NCBI RefSeq assembly: GCF_012295575.1
Contig: NZ_CP051180.1
Coordinates: 682,001-746,000, forward strand
Length of the DNA: 64,000 bases
Direction of reading: 5' to 3'
Origin: Ferrimonas lipolytica
GTDB taxonomy: Bacteria > Pseudomonadota > Gammaproteobacteria > Enterobacterales > Shewanellaceae
Every line of letters begins with the position of its first letter. Positions within the stretch are counted from its first letter, which is position 1. The notes beneath the pieces were generated by a model. The model saw only the letters and a list, made by a program, of their open reading frames with translations, was not told the DNA's origin and made no database searches. This document shows, in pieces, positions 8,413 through 18,663 of the stretch. The position numbers and the translations under genes are program-made.

Positions 8413-9264
8413 TTATCCGTTCAGTTCCGTCCAAAGGGTTTCAATCCAGCGTTCCTCAGTAATAAAACGCCAGCTCCATGATTGCAGGTGTTGCGGTAAT
8501 CCTTGCTCTAACCATACTGCCTTTGGTTGCTTCTGCATAGATTCTGCCCACGTTATCGATTGATTTAACATGGTTTTAAATTGTTCTAGATCAGCTTTGT
8601 TCGCTAATTCGCCGTGACCAGGGATGATCTTGGTATTGTTGTCGACACTAGCCAACACCTCGTCAACGCGGTTGATATAAGCGCGGACACTGCCGCCGTG
8701 GGCTTGGTCAACAAACGGGAAGGTATCTTTAAAAAACAGGTCGCCCATGTGAATTACATTGTGTTGTTTAAACCACACTAGTGAATCGCCATCGGTATGG
8801 CCAACGCCTAGGTGGACCACTTCGATATCTTGGTCGTTAAAATGAAAGGTGATCCCATCGTTGTAGGTCACTACCGGATAAGCAGACGGATTAACCTTGC
8901 TATCTTGTTGCAGATGCTTAAGCACGTTGTGGTGAGCAAACACGGTGCCGTGCTGGGCAAAATGGCCATTGCCGCCGGTGTGATCACCGTGATGGTGGGT
9001 GTTGATAATGAATTTGGGTTTGCCGGCGGCATCTGGTTGTAATGGCGTTAGTGCCTCGACAATACGTTGGGCTAGCGGAGCAAACTGGTCATCGATAATG
9101 AGTACGCCATCGGTACCGCTGCTGACTCCAATGTTACCGCCGGCACCGGTAAGCATATGGATCCCTGGGGCAACTTCGGTGGCGGTAATGTTGACCTCGG
9201 CAAAGCGATCGGCGCTGACGGTAGCGCTAAAACATAACGCCAAAAGCAGTATTTTGTTAAGCAT
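8413..9264 (-). CDS. Secreted MBL-fold metallo-hydrolase
   Basis: A periplasmic enzyme of the metallo-beta-lactamase superfamily, 283 residues. I chose ATG 9264 because it gives a clean signal peptide (MLNKILLLALCFSATVSA); the longer frame starts at a GTG and adds 17 non-signal residues. The zinc motif HHHGDHTGG lies around 91, with further metal ligands in GHTDGDS and PGHGE near 160 and 220. The family covers beta-lactamases, glyoxalase II-like and other hydrolases, and the substrate cannot be read from sequence. It sits behind the RND operon but is separated from it by a terminator. Confidence 0.85.
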   Translation of the reverse strand: MLNKILLLALCFSATVSADRFAEVNITATEVAPGIHMLTGAGGNIGVSSGTDGVLIIDDQFAPLAQRIVEALTPLQPDAAGKPKFIINTHHHGDHTGGNGHFAQHGTVFAHHNVLKHLQQDSKVNPSAYPVVTYNDGITFHFNDQDIEVVHLGVGHTDGDSLVWFKQHNVIHMGDLFFKDTFPFVDQAHGGSVRAYINRVDEVLASVDNNTKIIPGHGELANKADLEQFKTMLNQSITWAESMQKQPKAVWLEQGLPQHLQSWSWRFITEERWIETLWTELNG

Positions 9265-9305
9265 GTTGGAAAGTCCATTTGAACAATGAATAACCAACTT
9301 AGTTG

Positions 9306-9333
9306 AAAATGGCACCGCAATGAAGTGCCATTT
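9306..9333 (-). terminator. Terminator of the RND efflux operon
   Basis: Arms AAATGGCAC (9307-9315) and GTGCCATTT (9325-9333) with a 9-base loop; on the minus strand the stem is followed by TTTTC. It lies just beyond the stop of the second pump gene. Confidence 0.65.
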
Positions 9334-9357
9334 ATCAAGCTGCTGCGATTGCGTCTA

Positions 9358-12300
9358 TTACTTTAACCTGTTGGGAACCTGTTGTTGTTGCCGTTGCCAT
9401 ATGGCACTCACCCCTTGGGCGCAGCGATTACGCCAGCGGCTTAGGATTAAGTAGAGATAGGGCACAAGCAACAAGCTGGTTGCGGTTGAAACAATCAGGC
9501 CGCCAATGATGGCAATTGCCATGGGCGTATAGCTAGGGCCACCTCCGGCGATGCGGGTATCACCCAAAGCCAATGGCAGTAGCCCTAAGATGGTGGTGGC
9601 TACCGTCATTAACACCGGTCGAAGCCGCCCAACTGCGGCATCAATAATTGCTTGCTGCAACGTTTCTAGTTGTGGCTTACGTTGATTAATCTGGTCAACC
9701 AACACAATGCCGTTGTTAACCACGATCCCCATCAATACCAAAATGCCGATCATCGCCATAATACTCATCGACTGGGCGGTGATGAAGAAGGTCCAAAATA
9801 CGCCAGTGATGGCAAACAGTATCGAGCTGATCACCGCGGTAGGAAGCAGCAGTGATTCAAACAGCGCGGCCATAACGATGTAGATCATTACCACGGCTAA
9901 TAACATATTGGTTGCCATCAGTGCTTGGCTCTCATCTTGATACTCAAAGCCACCACCAAAGCTATAACCATAACCTTCAGGCCATGCTATCGATTGTAAC
10001 CGTTGCTCGATCTCTTGCTTGAGATCGTTAAAGTCACGGTCGTTGATGTTGCCACCAATAGCGATGGAGGTTTGTCGATTGAAGTGGCGGATTTCGTTCA
10101 ACCTCGGTTGCTCCGATATCGTCGCTACTTGTTGGAGCGTGACTACGGTGCCGTTGACTTTACCTAGAGGAAGTTGCGATAGCTTTGCCCGCGATTGTTG
10201 CCATCGCTTGGGCCACTGTAAGCGGATCTCGATTTCACCGTTAACATCATGGCGGTAGGAGCGTAAATTCTCTCCCCGCAGTGCGGTTGCCACTGTGGCG
10301 GCGCTCTGCTGCAACGACAACTCAAGTTGGGCTAATCGTTGTCGGTCAAATCGAATGAGTAATTCTTGCTGACCACCGGATAGATCGCTACGAACATCGG
10401 ACAAGCCGTCGATGCTACTCAGCAGTGGCACTACCTCGGCTGCCAACTCCAGCAGCGTTTCGGTGGAGCGACCGCGCAGATGAACCCTCATACCGTTGTT
10501 GTCGTTGTCTTGCCAACCAAAAACGGGTTCGGCGAAGGCGTATTTTGGAAACCCAGCTGCAATTTTCTGTTTGAGCTCTGGTAGAGGCAATGGTAATTCG
10601 TCATTCAATAACAGCGTGGTTTGAATGTCATCGGTGGCGTAGTAGCTGTAAATCGAGTGGAAGCCATATTCTTGTTGGTGTTGATAGAGGTAGTCTTCCA
10701 TCCGGTTGATCATCGCTTCGCTAAATTCGAGTTGATGTCGTCCCTCTAACTGGTAATTGATGTACAAACGGTCTTGGCCATCTTCGTCGTCACCGTTATT
10801 CACCTTCGATACCGGCAGGGCGGTACTAGCGAGGATAATTATTGCCATAGCACCACTGGTTTTTGGGTGGGATAGGGTCCAGCTGAGTAGGCGACGGTAA
10901 CGAGTCGATTCCAACTGTTGTGCACTCTGACCAAAGTGGCAGAACTTAAATAGCAGCAACGGTAACAGTGAGCGTGAAATCAATAAGCTTGCTAGTAGTG
11001 AGAAACAGATAGCGATGGCAACGTGCTCAAGGAACACCGTCAATTCCACTTTGACCCCAAATATATTTGGAATAAAGACGATAGCGGTGGTTAGTGTGCC
11101 TGCCAATACCGCCAAGCCGACATTATCGACCCCGCTAATTACGGCTTGGCGACGATTCTCCGGAGGTTGTTGCAAAACGCTTTCACTAACAACCACGGCG
11201 TTATCGATAAGCATGCCTACTGCGAGTAACAATCCCATCATTGACAGAATGTTGAGGCTATAACCAAGCAGGTACATTAACCCCAATGTAATGGCTATCG
11301 ATAACGGCACCGAGATAACAATGATGGCGGTGGTTAATGGATTACGGATAAACAGAAACAGCACTGCGAATGACAGTAACGCTCCAATGCCACCGGCTTG
11401 GGCTAAGTCATTGAGTGAATTTTTGACCCCTTTGGCTTGGTCATCCATAACGAACAGTTCGATGCCGTCAAATTGCGGGCTTTGTTGGGCCCGTTCAAGC
11501 ACTGGCCTGACTCGTTCAGCCACTTCAACTAAGTTGGCGCCAGACTCCTTAAATAGGTCTAAGCCAACGGCATAGGCGCGATTGAGGTGGCGCCCCTCTT
11601 CTGGCTCGGGTTGACTAAAACTGATTTCGGCAATATCGCCGAGTAGCAAATCCTTGCGGATCATCAACTGCTCGATACTGGCGAGGCTATTAAACTCGCC
11701 CTGCTGCGATACTTGCCACAACTGCTCACCAGTGCGAACGGTGCCGGCGGTTAATACAAAATTTTGCTGTTGTAACTGCGAGCTTAACCAATGTTGATTA
11801 ACCCCTCGAGCGAGCATTTTCTCCGGAGAGAGGCGGATGTGGATCTGCATCGGTTCAACCCCGTACAGTTCAACCCGTGAGATCCCATCAAGTCGAGCTA
11901 AAGGGCGCTTTAACTGTTTGTCGAGCAGATCGAACGCCGCTGACAGATCTCGCTGGGAGGATAAGCGGAGGGTCATAATAGGGGCATCAGAGGTAGCAAA
12001 CTGCCAAATAAGTAGTCGTTCTACGTCGTCAGGTAGCAGGTGACGGACTGAATCGATGCGTTCTCTCACCTCGACCACGCGATTACCAATATCCTCTTCC
12101 CACGCAAAGTCCATTCGTACCCAAGCTTCATCTTGGTTAGAGCCTGAGCGCATCTTCTTGACGCCACCTAAGGTGGCTAATGACTCCTCCAGAACTGAGG
12201 TGATCTCTCGTTCCACCTCTCGCGGCGAGCTGCCTTGGTAGGGCACCTGCACGGTTATTTGTGGAATGTCCAAGCCAGGCCACATCTCTAGCGGCAGTAA

Positions 12301-12399
12301 TTTACTCGCAACGGCGCCAAGTAACAGCATGGCGATAAACAACATGGTGATGGTAACTGGTCGACGCAACGCCCAAGCGGTTAGGCTGAATTTAGTCAT
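9358..12399 (-). CDS. RND efflux transporter permease (second pump of the operon)
   Basis: A 1013-residue inner-membrane proton-driven pump of the AcrB/HAE-1 superfamily. The start is set by AAGGAG nine bases before ATG 12399 (MTKFSLTAWALRRPVTITML); the frame is open 48 bp further but without a ribosome site. Two halves, each with a first hydrophobic segment, a large periplasmic region and a bundle of five further segments, are visible. The proton-relay region reads GMLIDNAVVVSES near residue 400, with one Asp where AcrB has two. It overlaps the preceding pump gene by 8 bp. Tandem pumps may assemble as a heteromeric trimer, as in MdtBC; that is inference. Confidence 0.92.
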   Translation of the reverse strand: MTKFSLTAWALRRPVTITMLFIAMLLLGAVASKLLPLEMWPGLDIPQITVQVPYQGSSPREVEREITSVLEESLATLGGVKKMRSGSNQDEAWVRMDFAWEEDIGNRVVEVRERIDSVRHLLPDDVERLLIWQFATSDAPIMTLRLSSQRDLSAAFDLLDKQLKRPLARLDGISRVELYGVEPMQIHIRLSPEKMLARGVNQHWLSSQLQQQNFVLTAGTVRTGEQLWQVSQQGEFNSLASIEQLMIRKDLLLGDIAEISFSQPEPEEGRHLNRAYAVGLDLFKESGANLVEVAERVRPVLERAQQSPQFDGIELFVMDDQAKGVKNSLNDLAQAGGIGALLSFAVLFLFIRNPLTTAIIVISVPLSIAITLGLMYLLGYSLNILSMMGLLLAVGMLIDNAVVVSESVLQQPPENRRQAVISGVDNVGLAVLAGTLTTAIVFIPNIFGVKVELTVFLEHVAIAICFSLLASLLISRSLLPLLLFKFCHFGQSAQQLESTRYRRLLSWTLSHPKTSGAMAIIILASTALPVSKVNNGDDEDGQDRLYINYQLEGRHQLEFSEAMINRMEDYLYQHQQEYGFHSIYSYYATDDIQTTLLLNDELPLPLPELKQKIAAGFPKYAFAEPVFGWQDNDNNGMRVHLRGRSTETLLELAAEVVPLLSSIDGLSDVRSDLSGGQQELLIRFDRQRLAQLELSLQQSAATVATALRGENLRSYRHDVNGEIEIRLQWPKRWQQSRAKLSQLPLGKVNGTVVTLQQVATISEQPRLNEIRHFNRQTSIAIGGNINDRDFNDLKQEIEQRLQSIAWPEGYGYSFGGGFEYQDESQALMATNMLLAVVMIYIVMAALFESLLLPTAVISSILFAITGVFWTFFITAQSMSIMAMIGILVLMGIVVNNGIVLVDQINQRKPQLETLQQAIIDAAVGRLRPVLMTVATTILGLLPLALGDTRIAGGGPSYTPMAIAIIGGLIVSTATSLLLVPYLYLILSRWRNRCAQGVSAIWQRQQQQVPNRLK

Positions 12400-15300
12400 G
12401 ACGCAACTCCTTAGTAATAAAGGTTGCATAAAGCACCGGCAGCACAACTAAGGTCAAAATGGTCGCCAGCCCTAAGCCAAAGATCACCGTCATTGCCATC
12501 GGGGCGCGTAACTCGGCACCGTCGCCAAAACCTATCAACATCGGCAGTAAGCCAAGGATGGTGGTAAGCGTGGTCATGATGATTGGGCGGAGGCGATTGG
12601 CTGCAGCCTGCTCAATCGCGTCAACTAATGACAGCTGTTGTAGACGTAACTGATTAATGCGATCCAGTAACACGATGGCATTGTTCACCACGATGCCACA
12701 CAGCATGATGAAACCGATAAACACCAATACCGATAACTGCGTGCCAGTAAGCCACAGGCCGAAAACGCTGCCCGCGAGCGCCATCGGCACGGCAGCCAAG
12801 ATCAGCAGTGGTTGTCGGAACGACTCGAACTGGCTGGCCATAACGATGTAAACCAGAAACATCGCTAACCCTAAGGCGATATACAGTGACTGGCTGGATT
12901 GCTCCATCTCTTCATTTTGGCCACCAAAATTCAGCTCTAGCCCAGGCGCTAATGGCAGTTGTGCCAATAATTGTTTAGCGTGAGCAACCCCTTCGCTTAA
13001 GCTACCGTAATTAATGCCCGCGCTAATAATGGTTACCCGTTGTTGATCGATACGACTGATTGCCGCTGGACCAACGGATTCGATGATGGTTGCTACCGCA
13101 GCTAATGGGATAGGGCGGCTGCTATTGGGATTAATCACCAATGCACTTATATCGTCAATTTGGTCACGCTGCTGCTGCAGGGCACGTACCTGAATATCGA
13201 TCTTACGATCGGCTAAGGTATAGCGTGACGCCAAGCTGCCGCCCACCATCGTAGCCACCTGTTGCGCCACTTGTGGAGCGGTTAAGCCCAGTGCCGCCAA
13301 CCGAGCGTGATCGAAGCGGATTGCCAGCTCTGGCTGACCGTCACGAAGGCTGTTGCTGATGTCACTAAAGCGACCATCATTGGTCAATGCTGTTGCAATA
13401 CGATGGCTAGCACGGCGAAGCTGGGCCAGATCATAGCCACTTATTTCAATCGCAATCGGTTGCTTAAAACTGAGCAACTGAGGTTGTTTCAGCTCTGATT
13501 CGAGATCGGGAATAGTGCGGGCATGCTGTCGTAATGCCGCCATTACCGCCGCTTGCTGAGTTGAGTCATTCAACACGACTTGCAGTCGGCCCCAATTTTC
13601 GCCGTTGCGGCTGCTTGACGAGGCCATTTGACTAGCACTACCGGCTTGCGAATAGGCGTGGGCTACTCCTTTTAACGGCAGCACGGTTTGCGCTAGCTGC
13701 GCCAAGACCCTATCGGTTTGTTGTACCTCTGTACCTGGTGGCAAGTGCAGGTCTAAGTAAAATTCGCCCTGATTCATCGCTGGGATCAGTTCCATCCCGA
13801 GGCGAGGAGCTATCCAGCCAGCACTAGCAGTAAAAACCAGCGCTAACAATAGTGTTAAGGCGCGTTGCTTTAGTGCTGCTCCAAGCAGGCGAGGATAGAA
13901 CCATTCGATGGCGCGATAGCCACGATTAAATAGCCAATCGACAGGCTTGAACAGCAGCGACAGCATCTTGCTGATAACGGTAGCGAGCCATAGCAGCGCG
14001 AACAGCAGTGCACCAGGAAGCCACTGAAATAATAAGGTAAACGGAAAACTAGCAACGGTAGAGCCGTAATGGATTAGCTTGTTGCGGCCGCTAACCGGTG
14101 TTGGTGTTTTGCTGACTTTGGTAATGGTTGGCCAGCGCCACTTAGCTTGCCCTGCCAGCATAGGAATAGCAGTTAATGCAATGAGGAGAGACGCCACCAG
14201 CGCGAAAGCGACGGTGAGGGCCTGATCGCCAAATAGCGCTCCGGCGACGCCTTCCACAAACAGGAGCGGCACAAACACCGCCAGTGTCGTTAAGGTCGAT
14301 GCAGTGATTGCCGTTGCGACTTCAGCAGTACCTTGTTCCGCCGCTTCCGGCGGCGGCAGATGCTTATGCCTATCGATGTTTTCCAAAACCACAATCGCAT
14401 TGTCGACTAACAGACCAACGGCAAGGGCTATCCCTCCCAATGACATTAAATTCAGACTAATGCCAGAAAAGTACATCAAGTTGAAGGTGGCTATGACCGA
14501 AACCGGGATGGTAAGTGAAATAATTAAGGTCGGTTTAAGTTGGCGCAGAAATAGGAAAATCACCAACATTGCTAAAGCAGCACCAAGTAATGCAGCATTG
14601 GTTACCTCCTTAACCGCGCCCGCGACAAATTCAGATTGGTCGTAGAGGATCTCCAACGGCTTAAGCTGCTGCTTCTGTTTTAGCTGTTCAAGCTTGGCTT
14701 TAACCGCTTTGGCGACTGCAACTACATTGGCATCGCCCTCCTTATAGATGGCGATTTCGACCGCATTGGCACCATCAACCCGCGAGATGTCAGTTCGTTC
14801 GGCATAACCGTCAACCACTAGAGCGATATCATTCAGGCGTAGCTGCCGTGCATCCTCTCGATAGATAATAATATTGGCGAGTTCTTCGACGCTATTGAAT
14901 TGATTCAGCGTGCGTACCAGTAACTCTTTACTTCCTTGGTTGAGCTTACCGGCGGACAGATTGATGTTTTCAGCGCCGATCCGTTCTACCACCTGTGCTG
15001 GCGTTAATGCCAGCTGCGCCAATTTATCTTGGTCGAGTTGAATCTGAATTTCGCGAACCAAGCCGCCCGCAGGGCGAACCGAGGCAACCCCTTCGATGGT
15101 TTCCAGCTGGCGCTTCAGTTCGTCGTCAGCCCAGGTGCGCAGCGCAATCAGTTCGCTTAATTGGTCGGTTTCACTTTTTATGCCCAAGCGCATAATTGGA
15201 TCAAGGTTGGGGTTAAACCGGAGAATCAGTGGCTTATCGACATCCAGAGGCAGTTGAATGGCGTCGAGCTTCTCTCGTACGTCCAAGGCAGCCAGGTCCA

Positions 15301-15601
15301 TGTTGGTGCCCCAATTAAACTCCAACTGCAGATCGGACAAACCAGAACGTGAAGTTGAACTTAACCGGCGTAACCCTTTAACGGTGCCTATCGCCTCCTC
15401 AATGGGTTTAGATACTAACTGCTCGAGTTCTGCTGGAGCGGCGCCAGCATAGAGGGTTCGGACGGTCAGGGTGGGGTAGTTCATCTCTGGTAAGAGCGTG
15501 ACCGGTAGTCGATTGAAGCCGACCATACCAAATAGAACCAAGGTGAGGATCCCCATCCACACCGTTACCGGGCGCTTAATGGCAGTTTTGATTAAGCTCA
15601 T
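12392..15601 (-). CDS. RND efflux transporter permease (first pump of the operon)
   Basis: A 1069-residue RND pump starting MSLIKTAIKRPVTVWMGI. It has the usual two-fold architecture and the TM4 motif GLLVDNAIVVLEN near 400. It is about 55 residues longer than its partner. The extra length lies between the halves (about residues 495-570), where a hydrophobic stretch LLFQWLPGALLFALLWLATV suggests additional membrane segments. The gene lies 11 bp after the adaptor gene and overlaps the second pump. No outer-membrane channel gene is present, so a TolC-like partner must be encoded elsewhere. Substrate unknown. Confidence 0.92.
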   Translation of the reverse strand: MSLIKTAIKRPVTVWMGILTLVLFGMVGFNRLPVTLLPEMNYPTLTVRTLYAGAAPAELEQLVSKPIEEAIGTVKGLRRLSSTSRSGLSDLQLEFNWGTNMDLAALDVREKLDAIQLPLDVDKPLILRFNPNLDPIMRLGIKSETDQLSELIALRTWADDELKRQLETIEGVASVRPAGGLVREIQIQLDQDKLAQLALTPAQVVERIGAENINLSAGKLNQGSKELLVRTLNQFNSVEELANIIIYREDARQLRLNDIALVVDGYAERTDISRVDGANAVEIAIYKEGDANVVAVAKAVKAKLEQLKQKQQLKPLEILYDQSEFVAGAVKEVTNAALLGAALAMLVIFLFLRQLKPTLIISLTIPVSVIATFNLMYFSGISLNLMSLGGIALAVGLLVDNAIVVLENIDRHKHLPPPEAAEQGTAEVATAITASTLTTLAVFVPLLFVEGVAGALFGDQALTVAFALVASLLIALTAIPMLAGQAKWRWPTITKVSKTPTPVSGRNKLIHYGSTVASFPFTLLFQWLPGALLFALLWLATVISKMLSLLFKPVDWLFNRGYRAIEWFYPRLLGAALKQRALTLLLALVFTASAGWIAPRLGMELIPAMNQGEFYLDLHLPPGTEVQQTDRVLAQLAQTVLPLKGVAHAYSQAGSASQMASSSSRNGENWGRLQVVLNDSTQQAAVMAALRQHARTIPDLESELKQPQLLSFKQPIAIEISGYDLAQLRRASHRIATALTNDGRFSDISNSLRDGQPELAIRFDHARLAALGLTAPQVAQQVATMVGGSLASRYTLADRKIDIQVRALQQQRDQIDDISALVINPNSSRPIPLAAVATIIESVGPAAISRIDQQRVTIISAGINYGSLSEGVAHAKQLLAQLPLAPGLELNFGGQNEEMEQSSQSLYIALGLAMFLVYIVMASQFESFRQPLLILAAVPMALAGSVFGLWLTGTQLSVLVFIGFIMLCGIVVNNAIVLLDRINQLRLQQLSLVDAIEQAAANRLRPIIMTTLTTILGLLPMLIGFGDGAELRAPMAMTVIFGLGLATILTLVVLPVLYATFITKELRHD

Positions 15602-15612
15602 TGGCAGTGCCT

Positions 15613-16689
15613 CTATTTGCTGGCCGCGAGGCGCACGGGATTAATGATATCGACTTTGGTTTGGTCTTTTAGTTGGTGCTGACCACGAATAACGACTTGA
15701 TCGCCTGCGGCTAATCCAGTTAACACCTCCACTTGGCCATCATCATTAAAGCCGAGGGTAACGTCGCGGATCTCTGCCATGTCGCCGTTAACCACAAAGA
15801 CGGAATAACCATTGTCTTGGCGCAGCAGGGCTGACCGCGACATGATGATGGCGTTATGGTGAGTGTCAAATTGCAGTTTTGCTCGTGCGAGCATGCCACT
15901 ACGTAAGTTGTGCTGGCTGTTGTCGATGACTAGCGTCACTTTTAAGGTGCCGCTGTTGCTATCAACCACTGGGGCTATTCGCAAAACTTTTGCGTTGTAG
16001 TGCGTTGCTGTGCCATCCACCTCGAGTTTGGCCAACTGACCGACATTGACGTTAGCTATCTCATGTTCAGGGAGGTGAATAATGCCGTGCAATTGCTGTT
16101 GTTGAACAATGAAGTACAGCTCGGTAAGCATTGCAGTAGCCATATTGCCACGGTCAACCTTACGGCTGGCAACCACCCCCGCAATAGGGCTGGTAACTTG
16201 GCTGTAGTGCAGTTCTAACTGGGCTAAGTCACGATCAGCCAACGCCGATTGACGTTTAAATTCGAGTTTAGCCATCGCCTCTTGGCTGACGAGTTGTTTG
16301 TTAGCAATTGCCTTCATTCGCGCTAACTCTTGGTCAATCACATCGAGCTCCGCTTGGGCTTTGTTCAGCGCCAGCCGATATCGCTTCGGATCGATACTGG
16401 CTAACACTTGCCCAGCGCTGACTTGCTCACCTTCCTCCACATGTATTGATTCAACCATACCGCTGACCCGTGCAACGACATGGGCTTTTTCTGGCGCTTC
16501 AAGCACCGCGGTTGTTTGGTAAAAGTGAGAAATCGAGTCTTGCAACGTGGTTTCGACTTCAACTGGCATAGCAATAATGTCGGCAACATCATCAATCGGG
16601 TTTGTTAGCGCGTTATCTGCAGCCGGTGACGGCGTGCAAGCACAAACAAGAGTGGTACAAGTTAATGCGAGGAGCAGTTTCAAATCCAT
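15613..16689 (-). CDS. RND efflux periplasmic adaptor subunit (membrane fusion protein)
   Basis: A 358-residue HlyD/AcrA-like adaptor linking the pumps to an outer-membrane channel. The N-terminus MDLKLLLALTCTTLVCAC resembles a lipoprotein signal, with a possible lipidated Cys at position 18. The order is a biotinyl-lipoyl half-motif (VVARVSGMVESIHVEEGEQV at about 70-90), an alpha-helical hairpin (QAELDVIDQELARMKAIA), the second lipoyl half (SPIAGVVASRKVDRG) and a beta-barrel with ALLRQDNGYSVFVV. It is the first gene of the operon. About 280 bp upstream separate it from the gltA terminator, and I see no clear operator there. Confidence 0.92.
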   Translation of the reverse strand: MDLKLLLALTCTTLVCACTPSPAADNALTNPIDDVADIIAMPVEVETTLQDSISHFYQTTAVLEAPEKAHVVARVSGMVESIHVEEGEQVSAGQVLASIDPKRYRLALNKAQAELDVIDQELARMKAIANKQLVSQEAMAKLEFKRQSALADRDLAQLELHYSQVTSPIAGVVASRKVDRGNMATAMLTELYFIVQQQQLHGIIHLPEHEIANVNVGQLAKLEVDGTATHYNAKVLRIAPVVDSNSGTLKVTLVIDNSQHNLRSGMLARAKLQFDTHHNAIIMSRSALLRQDNGYSVFVVNGDMAEIRDVTLGFNDDGQVEVLTGLAAGDQVVIRGQHQLKDQTKVDIINPVRLAASK

Positions 16690-16924
16690 GATAGCGGTTC
16701 CGGCAAAGTAAACGACACATGCAACTTAAGCAAACAGCAGGCCAATTTTTTAGTCTTTGTATTTATTGGTTTTTATTGGAAGTTGGGGATACTTTGTTAA
16801 TGTAAATCACCAGTTGTTGGTTGGATGTACAAGTGAGTGGTGATTTTGCTTGTTGGGGTATTTAGCTGACAAATATAGATTGCTGTAATCGTTTATATCA
16901 TCGAAACTCGCTGATTTTGGACAT

Positions 16925-16952
16925 AAAAAAACCAGCCCTAGGGCTGGTTTTA
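16925..16952 (-). terminator. Terminator of gltA
   Basis: Arms AAAACCAGCCC and GGGCTGGTTTT meet at a short loop. The A run at 16925-16930 becomes a T tract on the minus strand, 17 bp past the gltA stop. Confidence 0.88.
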
Positions 16953-16968
16953 ATGGAGTAGCGTTTGC

Positions 16969-18255
16969 TTAACGACGGTCACCAGGGACGTAATCACGTT
17001 GTTTTGCACCGGTGTATAGCTGACGTGGGCGACCGATCTTGTGCCCAGGTTGGCTTAACATCTCTTGCCAGTGGGAAACCCAACCAACGGTACGAGATAG
17101 TGCAAAAATAACGGTAAACATGGAGGTTGGAATACCGATGGCCTTCATGATAATACCTGAGTAGAAGTCGACGTTTGGATACAATTTCTTCTCGATAAAG
17201 TATGGATCAGACAGCGCAATGCGCTCCAGCTCCATAGCAACATCAAGTAAAGGATCCTGAATATTCAACTCAGCCAATACTTCGTGACAGGTCTCACGCA
17301 TCACCGTGGCACGAGGGTCAAAGTTCTTGTAAACCCGGTGACCAAAGCCCATTAGGCGGAACGGGTCAGCCTTATCTTTAGCGCGTTCGATGAACTCAGG
17401 AATACGGTCTACCGTACCAATCTCAGCCAGCATCTCTAAACACGCTTCGTTGGCACCACCATGAGCGGGGCCCCACAACGACGCTACGCCAGCAGAGATA
17501 CAGGCGAATGGGTTAGCACCAGAGGAGCCAGCCAAGCGTACGGTAGAGGTGGAGGCGTTTTGTTCGTGATCGGCATGCAGAATAAAGATCCGGTCTACAG
17601 CACGCTCAACAATTGGATTAACCACGTAATCTTCACATGGCACCGAGAACATCATATTGAGGAAGTTACCTGCAAAAGACAGGTCGTTACGAGGATAGAC
17701 GAACGGTTGGCCTAGGTTAAATTTGTATGCCATTGCCGCTAATGTAGGCATCTTCGAGATCAACCGGATCGCCGCCACCGAGCGGTGATGCTCGTCATTT
17801 ACGTCTAATGAATCGTGGTAAAACGCTGATAATGCGCCAACAACGCCACACATGATTGCCATTGGGTGAGCATCGCGACGGAAGCCTTTAAAGAAGGTGG
17901 CTAACTGCTCGTGAACCATGGTGTGGTTGGTTACTAAATTGGTAAATTCTTTCATCTGCTGGGTAGACGGCAATTCACCGTGCAACAACAGGTAACACAC
18001 TTCTAAATAGCTGGACTTGGTCGCCAATTCGTCAATGGCGTATCCGCGGTGCAGCAAAATACCCTTATCACCATCAATGAAGGTGATCTCTGATTCACAA
18101 GAGGCGGTAGCCATGAATCCTGGGTCGAAGGTGAAATGGTCGTGCTTCCCTAGAGAGCTGATGTTGATCACATCCTGACCTTCAGATCCGGATTTGATCG
18201 GCAACTCAATTGGGGCGCGACCAGGGATCTGGAGTATAGCAACGTTCTCAGCCAT
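16969..18255 (-). CDS. gltA: Citrate synthase (type II, hexameric)
   Basis: Condenses oxaloacetate with acetyl-CoA to citrate, the entry step of the TCA cycle. It has 428 residues, one more than E. coli GltA. The catalytic residues are visible in [10 protein letters not shown] (His, about 265), [15 protein letters not shown] (His, about 306) and NVDFYSGI (Asp, about 363). An N-terminal extension typical of the Gram-negative, NADH-regulated enzyme is present. AAGGAG precedes the ATG. The gene is divergent from sdhCDAB, so the two transcription units share a 408-bp control region. Confidence 0.98.
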   Translation of the reverse strand: MAENVAILQIPGRAPIELPIKSGSEGQDVINISSLGKHDHFTFDPGFMATASCESEITFIDGDKGILLHRGYAIDELATKSSYLEVCYLLLHGELPSTQQMKEFTNLVTNHTMVHEQLATFFKGFRRDAHPMAIMCGVVGALSAFYHDSLDVNDEHHRSVAAIRLISKMPTLAAMAYKFNLGQPFVYPRNDLSFAGNFLNMMFSVPCEDYVVNPIVERAVDRIFILHADHEQNASTSTVRLAGSSGANPFACISAGVASLWGPAHGGANEACLEMLAEIGTVDRIPEFIERAKDKADPFRLMGFGHRVYKNFDPRATVMRETCHEVLAELNIQDPLLDVAMELERIALSDPYFIEKKLYPNVDFYSGIIMKAIGIPTSMFTVIFALSRTVGWVSHWQEMLSQPGHKIGRPRQLYTGAKQRDYVPGDRR

Positions 18256-18663
18256 AGCTGAATCTCCTTACTTCTTATGTTATTCCATTTCTTTTTGCCG
18301 GGTCATCTTAAGTGAGGAATGTCACAAAAGCCAATTGAGAGAAATTAGAACATTTTTACGAGTATTTAACACCTCTTGGTTCGCTATCGATTAATAATCA
18401 CTCGAGAGTGGATGGTTTAAATCCCAAATATTCCTAAAGTGTGATGTTTGTATTTGTTTAATCACATTTGTATACTGGCCGCGTCTCTCCACCGCGGCCT
18501 TTTTGCAAGGCAGATCTCAGGGTGAGTTTTAAGTGTTAAAAATGTGACAATTTAGATTTTAAGTCGCATGTGGAGGCAGCTTGGCAAGGTGCTAGTTTGA
18601 TGCCCGCGATGGCAATAGGCTTAACGCTCACAGCCGAGCAAAAAAACGATAATTATTTGCTCA
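18256..18663. other. gltA-sdhC divergent control region
   Basis: 408 bp without a coding frame. It must hold promoters for both TCA units. A TTGTAT - 17 bp - TATACT pair (18448-18476) looks like a plus-strand sigma-70 promoter. It is immediately followed by a GC-rich hairpin with a T5 tail (18477-18504). I see no exact CRP, ArcA or FNR site by eye. Confidence 0.5.
18477..18504 (+). terminator. Orphan terminator-like hairpin upstream of sdhC
   Basis: Arms GGCCGCG (18477-18483) and CGCGGCC (18493-18499) are followed by TTTTT. No coding sequence lies upstream on this strand. It could end a short RNA, or be a structure near the 5' end of the sdh transcript. Confidence 0.5.

Noticed and set aside
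9265-9315. Longer GTG start for the secreted MBL hydrolase
   Set aside because: It would place 17 polar residues before the signal peptide; ATG 9264 gives a normal one.
18440-18468. TGTGA...TCACA pair suggesting a CRP site near sdhC
   Set aside because: The halves are 16 bases apart instead of 6, so it does not fit a CRP dimer.
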